This document shows positions 33,050-43,455 of a stretch of 64,000 bases of DNA, piece by piece. The first letter of the stretch is position 1. Each line of letters opens with the position of its first letter. The position numbers and the translations under genes were made by a program. The notes beneath the pieces were generated by a model, which saw nothing but the letters and a program-made list of their open reading frames with translations, had not been told where the DNA came from and made no database searches. Origin of the DNA: Leuctra nigra (Eukaryota; Arthropoda; Insecta; Plecoptera; Leuctridae); NCBI GenBank assembly GCA_934045905.1, contig OW203770.1, forward strand, positions 806,001 through 870,000. Direction: 5' to 3'.

Positions 33050-34052
33050 TGTGTTTTTATTGTATTTTTGTCGGCAGTGACTAGAACAAACCGTTCAACC
33101 AATCGATCTGAAAATCTGAACACACTAATGTCATCTAGAAGCGGTCCCCTGTAATATTATCATTCTAATCTTTCGTTAATTTCAAGAGTTATTGACATTA
33201 AACGGACATTTTATGAGTGTTTGGAATATTTTTCAAATTTCTTGAAGGAATTGTCAGGATATTTCATTACTGGTTCTCTGACGCCTTTCGTTTCGGCTCA
33301 TTCCAAGGTTCGTATCTTAGAAACATGCAATCGCAAATCAATTCACGTGGAAAACGAATTGGCTCGCTCATCAATGCGTTATAGACTACGCACTTGTTAA
33401 TGTATATTCATATGATCTTCATATTATGATCTGTTTGTTCATTTTCTCTAAATGGCAATGCACAAAATTAATGTTTTTCCCCGAGTGCGGACATTATTTT
33501 GACACACATAAAAAAGAAAGTAAGACATTTTTGAAGGTTGAATCGATGTGTTGTATTCGCTGCAATTAGCCCTTATGTGAGGCAACATATTTAATCAAAA
33601 TTCAGACAAGCGATGATAAAATTAAAAAATAGCAAATTTAAATATATGTGTGTCAGAATTTCCACTGAATCTTGGAGTTTTCAGACTATTTATAGAATGT
33701 GTAAAATAGGATATAATGTTGGTCTTAATTACCAATTCAACGTTTCTTTTTATTCTCGACCTATAGAAAATATTTTTTTAAATTGTAACCAATAGATATG
33801 GCGGAAACTTTGTAACGATTAAGAAAATTTTTGTCTTACTAACACAATTTCAAATTGATCTGATCAACCAATCAGAAGACATTAATTTCAATTTGACCCA
33901 ATAAACGAATTTCGAAAAATTTAGGTCTGCAAACCGCAGAGTTGATGCAACATGTTTGCAAAATATCAGCTCAATCGAATGCAATTACAGTGGGTGATAC
34001 CTCAGTAACAAGCAAAAGAAACAGACATCCGTGCCAAAAAAAAAAAAAAAAA
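33050..34052. repeat. diverged family A sequence
   Basis: Contains GGCTCGCTCATCAATGCGTT (33360), ACCAATCAGAAGACATTAAT and CATCCGTGCCAAAA plus an A-run (34026-34052), all family motifs, but with a poor overall fit. Probably two overlapping old copies. Confidence 0.5.
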
Positions 34053-34068
34053 AATTGCTCAAATTTTC

Positions 34069-35507
34069 TCAGGGTTGGGTCAGTAGAATATTCCGCGTAG
34101 AAAATGGGTATTCTACGCGTATATTCTACCGTAGAATATGTAATGTAGAATATTGATGTAGATGACATATTCTACACGTAGAATATTATTTTTATGAAAA
34201 ACATATTGAATTGGTTTATAATGATCATTTTATTGATTTGTTTTCATTATAACAGCTTTTTACTTTACTATGAAGTACTACAGTGTCTGTGCTAGTAGGT
34301 ACATAACAACTCTACCAAATTATTGATACGAGAGAGACAAACTACAATTTCTTTCTTCTAAATTAAATATTTACATAAAAAAACGCAGAGTGATACTCAA
34401 TCATCTCATTGGGACTTTGGTAGTTGCTTGCTGTAATGCTTTGGTAGTTGCTTGCTGTATGCTGGATGCTGTAATCCTACAGTAATCTACTCAATTATCC
34501 AAACATTAAGAATATGCACACAACTTAAAGTAGAAATTCCATTCCATTCTACATGGTTTCAATTAGAAATTATTTTGAAATGTTTAAATTAAATTTTTTT
34601 ACAATCTTGCTAATTAATGGCTATTCTTGCAATACATTCAAATCATCGAATGTTCCCTATAGTAGCGTAGGGGAAGTGTGCTATGAATGGGCTTATTAAT
34701 TAAGAGTAGGATTGCTCTCTAATTTGCCAAAATTAAGGTTGTGACCATCTCATACAAGATAGAATATGAGTAGAATTAATAGAAAAGATTTGAACTCGAC
34801 CGCTCTACAGCTAAGTTTGGCCATGAATTTAATTTGTTTCTTGTGTCTATCTCAAGAATTCAGGATTTATATTCATGTTGATGTTATCATTCAATGGACT
34901 CAGAGTCAGATCTAGTTGATTCTAATATGTTATAAGAAAGTTACATGAAGTTTTGAAGTATTGAAAATATTGCATCTAATGGTAAAATAATATATTTTTG
35001 GTTTTTGCCAACTTTTCCAAATTTTACCAACGTCAATCCACTGGCACTAAAAAAAATATTCTACAATAATATTCTACATATTCTACATATTCTACGTGTT
35101 AAGCCGCGTTTACAACAACTTAACGTTCGAAAATTAACGTTGCAAAATTAACGTAATTCCACTTTCGTTCACAACCACTTCGGAAAAATAACACACACGT
35201 AAAACAAGATGGCGCCAGCCAGCGCGAACAGCTGTGAGTAAGATGTGAGAGAAGTGTCCGTGCGCATGCGCCACTTAACGCACTTAACGTTCGACTTGAA
35301 AGTAGGAAGTTGGTCAACTTTGAGGTGAAATTGGCGTACGTTAATTTACCAAATTTCGTTGTGAACGAATCCATAAGTTTACATGGGCTTGAAAATTGAG
35401 ATTGCGTTAATTTTCTTAATTTTCGAACGTTAATTTTGTTGTAAACGCGGCTTTATTCTACATGTATGTAGAAAATTAATATTCTACGCGTAATGACCCA
35501 ACCCTGA
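34069..35507. mobile_element. foldback element, TIR TCAGGGTTGGGTCA
   Basis: Ends TCAGGGTTGGGTCA and TGACCCAACCCTGA are perfect inverted repeats. Next to each lie many TTCTACGTAGAA-type palindromes (34085-34195; 35055-35100 and 35454-35492), the second cluster being split by the MITE at 35102-35452. Non-coding. Confidence 0.75.
35102..35452. mobile_element. PIF/Harbinger-like MITE nested in a foldback
   Basis: Inverted ends AGCCGCGTTTACAACAACTT and AGCCGCGTTTACAACAAAAT with TTA at both borders. The arms continue with AACGTTCGAAAATTAA. It interrupts the TTCTACGT palindrome cluster of the element at 34069-35507, so it is the younger of the two. Confidence 0.8.
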
Positions 35508-35611
35508 ATTTTCTGCTTTCGAAACCTAGCCCTTGATAACTGACGAAAAACAGAATATCAAATAACAAGATAATGATGTCGTGGACGTTTTCGGAACCAT
35601 CGTGTAATAAA

Positions 35612-35767
35612 TTGGCAGTGGTGACGGTTTGTTCCGATGAATGTGCTGGTGGCCCTGATAAGGGCCGCCAGAAGATGAAGGAAGTATATCCTTCGAAACG
35701 TCGCTGGTGGCCCTTACCAGGGCCACCAGCACATTCATCGGAACAAACCGTCACCACTGCCAATTCA
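35612..35767. mobile_element. 155-bp near-perfect hairpin
   Basis: Arms of about 45 bp (TTGGCAGTGGTGACGGTTTG and on to the GGTGGCCCT at 35656; inverse 35712-35767), with CTGATAAGGGCC and CTTCGAAACGTCGC in the loop. A related copy is at 51003-51118. Flanking GTCGTGGACGTTTTCGGAA is shared by both loci, so the repeat unit is larger than the hairpin. Confidence 0.75.
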
Positions 35768-36721
35768 ACAAGATAATGCTTCATTAAATCTGATTATGAA
35801 TCACAATTGAAATGCTAACATAAGCAGGTGGGGATTGATCCCTCCACTCAAGCAGCTGACCCCATCCATTATAAATTATCAAGTTTAGCGTCCCAAAATG
35901 GGTTATAAATTGTTAAAATCAGAAGAATTGACTAAATATGTGAGAAACGTATAATTACAATTATTGCCATTGTCTTCAGGGAATCAGTACTATATAAATA
36001 GATAAAGTTAAGCGTCCCAAAATAGCTCAAATTTGCTAAAAATCATAAGAATTGACTGAAAAATTTAGAAACGTAATTAAATATTATTGGCCTTGCCAAA
36101 TTTCAACTTGTAAGTACGGATAATTTTAATTAATCAATCAGACAATTCCACGGACATTTTGTGACTTGTAGGTAATGATATTTGGGTTTCAATGGCTGCA
36201 AAAATTCAATAAGATCTGGACATTTTACCGATGAAAATGATTTTCTAATATTTTAACCAATTTTAACCAAATTTTGTTTTCAAACTATACGCCAATGCCG
36301 TCAATGATGGGCAAGATCCCTTAAAATGTAACTGAAATACAAGATGCGAGTAACGATGTTAACTGCTCTCCAAGATACAAGAATACTTTCAACATAGGTA
36401 ATATCAATTAACCAACAAAAACAATTATTACCAAAGTAATATCACATTATTGTGAATGCATTTTGAAGCTAAAATTTAGCTATTTTGATAATGCAGGTGC
36501 AAATTACTGTATACAATTTCTTTTGCTCTGTAGATATATACCCATATTTCAAAAGAAAATGTGTCAGTCTAATTTGTGGATATTGTTTTGTTTCTGAATA
36601 TGACATACAATTCTAAACATTGCTATTTTACATGATTTTTGTGTCGTTTATGAATTGATGCATAACTGACAAGTCAGTTTGCTGACATTGTCAAGAATTA
36701 AATTTAATATATTATTATTCT
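35768..36721. other. intron sequence, no gene seen
   Basis: AT-rich; AGCGTCCCAAAATRG occurs twice (35889 and 36010), hinting at an old tandem duplication of about 120 bp. Nothing else supportable. Confidence 0.35.
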
Positions 36722-37163
36722 AATAGAAAGGTTCATTCAACGATTACAATATGATTATGCAAATAGCTATAAAATTAAACCCTTGAAAATACTACATTCG
36801 AACATTTTGGAAATATCAGTGTAATTCATTCACGGTAAACCACGGCGAGGACAGTTCGAGCATTGAATCAATCGAGGATCTTCTGCAGGTAGCAGTTATT
36901 GACATCGTTATCTATTTTAGTTCACCTCACCCCACTCCACCAGAAAACAACTCGGCATGAACCACCCCAGTTAGTAACAAGTGCAAGCGAGACAAAACTA
37001 CTTGTGAGTGAGATGCCCGACAACCTCTCGTCAATCTTTCTTCTCACTCGCACAACAACTATCGCGCTCTCTCACTCTACAGGGTACCTATTAAAATCGT
37101 TTACGGTGAAAGGACATAGCCGCAAAACGGAGTACCATTTATTATTTGGGGGAGTGTACCTAC
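36722..37163 (+). repeat. 440-bp inverted duplication, copy 2
   Basis: Reverse complement of 22690-23165 (for example TTCATTCACGGTAAACCACG here and its complement near 23040). It ends only about 70 bp before exon 2 of the NACHT-ankyrin gene. The two copies enclose 13.5 kb of the intron including the rDNA fragment and the intact LINE. Confidence 0.85.
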
Positions 37164-37234
37164 CTAGCTAAGGTAAGTCCCATTATTAAGTATAAATATT
37201 GTTATTTTTGTATGAAAATAGCAATGCTACTCAC

Positions 37235-37414
37235 AGGCCCATGTTTCCTCTTCGCTGAGCTGGTATTGGCTGGCTGCTGAACCAATAGCTGCCCAGAGAC
37301 AGTGGCCGCTTGGTCGGGCAGCGGAGTGGACTCCAAGGTCGGAGAAGCGGCCGGCTTACGAGAGCATTCGCCATCGAGATTAGAGAACATTTCGTCGACG
37401 CAGGAAATCCGTCT
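37235..37414 (-). CDS. NACHT-ankyrin gene, exon 2
   Basis: A 178-180-nt exon with acceptor TTTCTATTTCAG and donor GGGCCT|GTGAGT. In frame it encodes RRISCVDEMFSNLDGEC and continues to SSAKRKHGP: Ser/Pro/Gln-rich, likely disordered, with a short basic K-R-K-H patch. It ends in phase 0, matching exon 3 (19616). If exon 1 is 37564-37613, the frame is kept only when the acceptor is the second AG (exon from 37412) rather than the first (37414); with the first AG the frame fails in exon 3. Another frame is also open here, but it does not continue into the next exon. Confidence 0.65.
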
Positions 37415-37563
37415 CTGAAATAGAAATATTACAATTTCACTTTTAATCATTGAAATAGGTACACTCGACAATTCATAAAACGGTATTTGAACGAAACAGA
37501 TTGGCTGCTGGTCAGGTTCATTGACAATCAATCCTTGTTATTATCAATGAAATCAGAGCTCAC

Positions 37564-37613
37564 CTACTAGAGGTAGATGACGAGTAAGTATAGACTTCAT
37601 CAGATGACGCCAT
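37564..37613 (-). CDS. NACHT-ankyrin gene, candidate exon 1 with start
   Basis: GTGATGGCG gives a start codon in good context at 37613, followed by MASSDEVYTYSSSTSSR and a donor AGTAG|GTGAGC. The intron to exon 2 would be about 150 bp. Phase agreement needs the downstream of two adjacent AGs at exon 2. This would make a protein of about 1,554 residues from four exons (50+178+89+4,348 nt, divisible by three). Short, so only moderately supported. Confidence 0.5.
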
Positions 37614-37877
37614 CACATTCTTTTCAGACAATCCATTTCTTTCAAATACCGTTTTATGAATTGTCGAGTGTACCTAGGTATGAGGAAGATTTTATTTGAA
37701 ACACAACATCATGTTAAAGAAAGATTAATATCAAACAAAGCCTGGTCATCAAGGATTCTGTACTGGAGAAATTATTCACTTCTGCACCTCTGAGGTAGAA
37801 GGCCGGAAGTCCATTTCAGGCGAGTTCAAAAACCAGTAATTCTGTCTTCATCCAATCATATTTAGAAATGGTGACAT

Positions 37878-38268
37878 TTAAGAGGCAAACGGAAGCGAGC
37901 GGGAATCGCACGGTTCGTCGGAGCGTTTTTGATATTTTGTCTTCCCACTTAATAATTTAAAAAAATCAGATAGTAACGACCCATTACAGCCTAATAGACT
38001 TAATAATGCCGCACACTAGAGTTCATTATGACCTCTGGTACAACCTCAAAGTGTTAAATACGATATTTTTAGTAAAATAATCGTATTTAACACTTTGAGG
38101 TCGCATTAGAGGTCATAAAGTATTGCAGTGTGCGGCATTATTTAGTCTATTAGGCTGTAATGGGTCGTTACTATCTGATTTTTTAAAATTATTAAGTGGG
38201 AAGAAAAAATTTCAAAAAAACGCTCTGACGAACCGTGCGATTCCTGCTCGCTTCCGTTTGCCTCTTAA
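37878..38268. mobile_element. foldback with TTAA borders (piggyBac-like MITE)
   Basis: Arms of about 190 bp are almost perfect reverse complements around 38070. Ends are GAGGCAAACGGAAGCGAGCG and its inverse, both bordered by TTAA, the piggyBac target. It lies 260 bp upstream of the proposed start of the NACHT-ankyrin gene, so probably in its promoter. Confidence 0.8.
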
Positions 38269-38585
38269 GTCATTGTGTAAGAGAATACCTCTTGTTGTTG
38301 ACATCAGTCAAATGGAATTGAGAGCTTCATTACATCATTCCAATAGTGTGCAATGCGAAATCTAGAAACATCGGCTTTCTAACTCTGGGGTAGGAGATTT
38401 AAAGAAAACAACATTTCAAACTCGGTAATACATGGGTAAAATATTTCTCTTTAAAATTGCAACTCACGTAATGTACCTAGGTATGTAGATTTAATAAACT
38501 TGAAGGTATAATCCTTGGAAGGTACTGACCTTGAAGCAAGAAACTGCCAAACAGTTAGATCAAGCAAGTTCTAAGCTCAAATGTA

Positions 38586-39108
38586 GGGCTCCCATAATCT
38601 AAATATGAAAAAGCGGGACAAAAAATTCCAGATATAAAATCCCGTGCGACAACAATGGGAATCTGGGGGGGGGGTGCCTCCCAGCTAAATGCGGGTTATG
38701 AATTTGAAATTCATAACATGATTTAGAGCAATTCTACGCACTTTTGACAGGACATAAATTGTGTTTCTTTTTATTGAACGTGCGTAGTTTTGTTTCCTTG
38801 AATAGGTACCTACTAATTATTATCATGTACCTATTACCTACCTATTTTAAATGTCTCCAAAGAGGTTACGTTTGTTTTGTATAAAAGATGAGGGATAAAC
38901 CAAAGGAAGTCAATGACAATCATGATTTAGATGATATTTATTATTATATTTATTATCGATGCAGAGTGCATTTGAATGAAAATGAGCAGGATTTTTGACT
39001 TGTTAGAAAAACAGGACAAATACAGGGTTTTTAAAATGTTGTGGGGCCAATGGGACACTACCTCAAAAGAAGGGACTGTCCCGTCAAAAACGGTACGGAT
39101 GGGAGCCC
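38586..39108 (+). mobile_element. Tc1/mariner-type MITE, unit 1 of facing pair
   Basis: Ends GGGCTCCCAT and ATGGGAGCCC flanked by TA on both sides. The 523-bp body is non-coding. The reverse complement follows at 39223-39774. Confidence 0.85.
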
Positions 39109-39222
39109 TACTCAAATGTCCCTCAATCTTCTCAAACCAAATCCAAACTTCGTCATTCACCGAGAAGTCTGCAGGGCTTCATCTGAAATAACATCATTGA
39201 CAGGCAGAGCTGGGTAAGTTTA

Positions 39223-39774
39223 GGGCTCCCATCCGTACCGTTTTTGACGGGACAGTCCCTTCTTTTGAGGTAGTGTCCCGTTGTCCCCACAACATTTTAA
39301 AAACCCTATATTTGTCCCGCTTTTCTAACAAGTCAAAAATCTCGCTCATTTTCATTCAAATGCACTCTGCATCGATAATAAATATGATAATAAATATAAT
39401 CTAAATCATGATTGTCATTGACTTCTTTTGGTTTATCTCTCATCTTTTATACAAAACAAACGTAACCTCTTTGGAGACATTTAAAATAGGTAGGTAATAG
39501 GCACATGATAATAATTAGTAGTAGGTAGGTACCTACCTATTCAAGGAAACAAAACTACGCACGTTCAATAAAAAGAAACACAATTTATTTCCTGTCAAAA
39601 GTGCGTAGAATTGCCATAAATCATGTTACGAATTTCAAATTTTTCCCGGGGCTATGCGCCCCGGACCCGCATTTAGCTGGGGGGCCACCCCCCCAGACCC
39701 CTTATTGTTGTCGCACGGGATTTTATATCTGGAATATTTTGTCCCGCTTTTTCACATTAAGAATATAGGAGCCC
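39223..39774 (-). mobile_element. Tc1/mariner-type MITE, unit 2 of facing pair
   Basis: Same family as 38586-39108 in inverted orientation, 114 bp away, with TA borders and about 90% identity by eye. It is about 30 bp longer because of differences in the G-rich part near 39650-39690 (GGGGCTATGCGCCCCGGAC). Confidence 0.85.
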
Positions 39775-40300
39775 TAGGTAAGTTGCTATAAAAATAGGAA
39801 CTCGTTAAAGTTACGTTCCTTTCCGGAAAAAAAGGAACTACACTGCGTTTCACATTTAGATGTCCGGTAAGATTTGAATACCCCTTGTCCGAGAGAGTGG
39901 GATCTTCTCGGAAGGCCGCGCGATCGCTCACAGCGACTGAGGGAAAAACTGTTATTTGCAACATTAGGGGCCACGTCTGGCGGACAGCTAATGTGAAACG
40001 CAGTGTAGTTAAAGTTCCTCGACTAATCAGAAGAACTGGAAGTTCCTTTTCAATTAAAAGTTCCTTTAAAAGCTACTTGACCATTTTATTTCCGGAATGC
40101 AGCCAATTTGTTATACCTACAAATTCTGTCCGTAATTTTTCTCTGGATTTCAAAATTTTCTATAATCCTATACTATCGGTACTTGCTCATCAAGCGATGG
40201 TTTTCATAGGTTAACTGCAATACAAACATTGCGATATAATGGAAAGCGTTCAAGGCTTGACAGCAGGTAACCAACGAGATCTCACCTGTTTGAATAGCTT
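39775..40300. other. intergenic, no gene seen
   Basis: Contains an inverted pair, CTACACTGCGTTTCACATTA (39838 region) and AATGTGAAACGCAGTGTAGT (39990 region), so another MITE of about 170 bp is possible. No gene. Confidence 0.4.
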
Positions 40301-40344
40301 CTAATAGTCCAGTAATTGTGTGATTGTACCCACCTCTAATTGCA

Positions 40345-40905
40345 ACAGAAGCGTTTTTGGTACCGTTGGATTCAGAAAAGTGTCATCTACAACATATCCA
40401 AAATCGACCAAAATGCCTGTACGGAAAAAGGGTTTTAATGACTTTTTAAGTTAATTTTCCATGTTAATTCCATCTTGCAAAAAAAAAATTTCATGTAACT
40501 CCGATTTTGACGAAACTTGGCAGAATTGTTCACCATCCTAAATGAAGACAAATAAGCTCTCTGAGCGTTTTCCTTTAAATCTCATCGTTTGGGAAATATG
40601 GCCCATTGAAAAGTCATGTTTTCGAAGATTTAAGTCAATTGAGTGTAATTTGACGTTTTGCGAGCTCCATATTTCCCAAACGATGAGATTTAGAGGAAAA
40701 CGCTCAGAGAGCTATTTGTGTTCATTTAGGATGGTGAACAATTCTGCCAAGTTTCGTCAAAATCGGAGTAACATGAAAAAAAGTTTTTCTTGCTAGATGG
40801 AATTAACATGGGAAATTAATTTAAAAAGTCATTAAAACCCTTTTTCCGTACAGCGATTTTGGTCGATTTTGGATATGTTGTAGAGGACACTTTTCTGAAT
40901 CGAAC
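40345..40905. mobile_element. 280-bp-arm hairpin within the foldback
   Basis: Left arm (ACGGAAAAAGGGTTTTAATG, 40421 on) and right arm (CATTAAAACCCTTTTTCCGT, to about 40850) pair almost completely, including CTCTGAGCGTTTTCCTTTAA against its inverse. The unpaired loop is about 60 bp near 40600-40660. Confidence 0.85.
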
Positions 40906-43325
40906 GGTAGGTAGGGTGGTGGATGGTAATTGCGGTCGGCACCTATATGCGGTCACGGCGTAATATATTGGTTATTACGTGTTGTTTTGTATATTATTGT
41001 TGGCAAACCTGGTATCTAAGCCTTCTTTGACACTTCCTTCGAACTTCTAGCGCGCCAGATTTCTATTTGACATTGCTGTTTACAAGATAAAAATTCATTT
41101 GTGTTGAAAATTCCAGACTGTCAACCTAATGGCGTAAGAATCACGCAGCTGGGCGTGATATTCAACAAGTGATTTATATATTAAATTCTTTTAGGAATGT
41201 GCCACAAGTCAAATATATTATTATAACAACATTATTAATGAATAAAATAATTGCACTAAGACTGAAAAGTATCCCGTATTCTTTAAAAAAACAAAAAAGT
41301 GACGTGCCCGCAATTCGGACCCCTAAAACGCAGGCTGCATTTGCGGTCAACACATGTATTTTAAATGGCGGATCAAGGCATAAGCAAGAAATTAAGAATT
41401 CAAGATGGCCGACCATGAACACCAGCTGATTCTGGGAGAACAGTCATTTTACAAATTAATAGAATACTTTTATGACGTTAGATACATTTATCTGTTTAAA
41501 GTGACACAGTGGGAGTGTTATTATAGTGCAGGTTCAAGTGTAGAAAAAATGCTTTCCGCTCGATTGGAGTGCCGAAATTGAATTTTTCATAATTATCGAT
41601 TATTTACATCATTCTTAATATTACCTGACGTGCCTTCAATTTTTTTGGTGGCCATCTTGGAAAATATGGCAGAAAACGTAAATTTTACAAATTATTTAAT
41701 TGTTGGTAGAGGAAAGGTTGAAAAATTATGAAATAATTCACTAAATCTAAATCAAATGTGGAGACTTGAAAAAAAAATACGCCGTGAACGACATTTTATT
41801 TTTTCATTGTTGGAATTGACCAATCACGTTTCTGTGTTTTTTTGCTCTCAATTTATTACGAAACGCGTGGACTTACACTAAAATATGTAGAATTAAAAAT
41901 TGTAGGCAATTTCATTGTGAACAATATGCATTTTACAAAATTTTCCTGCGACCAACAGTTTTCAGTTTAGAGCAATTATTGTGCGTCCTTCCGAGTTAAG
42001 TCATCACCTCAGTAGATGCCATGGCCCCATACACGGTCAATAGTCCAGAGTCTAAGCTGCAAAAAGGGGCCTAACCCGCACCTCTGTAACGTATGAAAAG
42101 TTTTCCGAAATTAGATTAGGGTGGGTGGGCCAAAATGCCAAATTTGTCAAAAAGTCATTGTTGTCATTATCAAATAATCAAATCATATCAACCTAGTCGA
42201 GTAGCATATCAAATGAAAGCTTATCTTTAGAACAATTATTAAAAATATATATCACCATTGTATAGTTGATACAGAGGTCAAAAGGGGTAAAAAAGTAGTC
42301 AAAATCAAATTTTTTAAGTATTCCAGGAAAATGCGGTATCTTCGTCCCTAATAAAGATCATAACAAACTTTTTTATATTAATCGATCCGATATGAATCTG
42401 ATTATAACATATTAAAAGTTATCCAAAATTGTTCTTTGAACATGAATGGGCTAATGAATCTGTCATATAGTTTATAAGGGCAATTTTTATTTTGAGTGCA
42501 AAATCTAAGATTATACCAATTTCCTAGCCACTAGGTACTTATAACTAAAGGTTTTTTGGTGTGAAACGATACAGAACAATGCTGGCTAAAACATATCAAA
42601 AGTTCTCCAAATTTTGATTAGGGTGGTTGGGCCAAATTTCAAAATTTTGATAAAACTCATTGTTGTCATTTTCAAATTATCAAATTATATCAACCTTGTC
42701 GAGTAGCATATCAAATGAAAGCTTATGATTAGTACAACAAATTAAAATAAATGTGACCATTAAAAAGGTCGTACAAGGTCATGAGAGGCCAAAACATGGT
42801 AAAATTTCCCATTTTTAAGCGTCCAAGGACAATTGACATTATGTCATCGTTAATAAAAGTAAATAATATACTACTATTTGACACCAATTAACCCAAAATT
42901 AAATAGTTTATAACATATAAAAAATTCGCAAAAATTCTATATCCGTGGATGTGCCAATTAAATTTTTATTCAATTTCAAAATTGTGACATTTATAGTGAT
43001 TAATAGACATTTATAGTCATTTATTGTTGTCATTATCCAATAATCAAATCATATCAACCTAGTCGAGTAACATATCAAATGTAGCTTATCTTTAGAACAA
43101 TTATTAAAAATATATATCACCATTGTCAAGTTGATACATAAAATGACGATTATCCGTCATTTTATACTATTCGCTAGATTTTTCTTCACTACAAATGTCA
43201 CAATTTTGAAATAGAATAAAAAATTAATTGGCTAATCGACGGATTTAGAATTTTGGCGAATTTATTATATGTTATAAACTATTTAATTTTGGGTTAATTG
43301 GTGTCAAATAGTATATTATTTACTT

Positions 43326-43455
43326 TTATTATTATTATTATTTCGTATGGTTTATTACAATTACAATAAAGTTACAAAAATTGGTAATATAAAACACAAA
43401 TCAAAGGACATCATTATCATAATAAGAAATCAATGTAAAAAATAAAAAATATTGC
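43326..43455 (-). mobile_element. short LINE tail inserted in foldback arm
   Basis: The right arm has about 125 bp not present in the left arm. It carries an (ATT)n tract at one end and is bordered by the direct repeat CTTTTATTA, a 9-bp target-site duplication. It reads as a LINE 3' end with (AAT)n tail on the minus strand. Confidence 0.7.

Noticed and set aside
35120..35374. Minus-strand 84-codon frame
   Set aside because: Lies wholly inside the TTA-flanked MITE.
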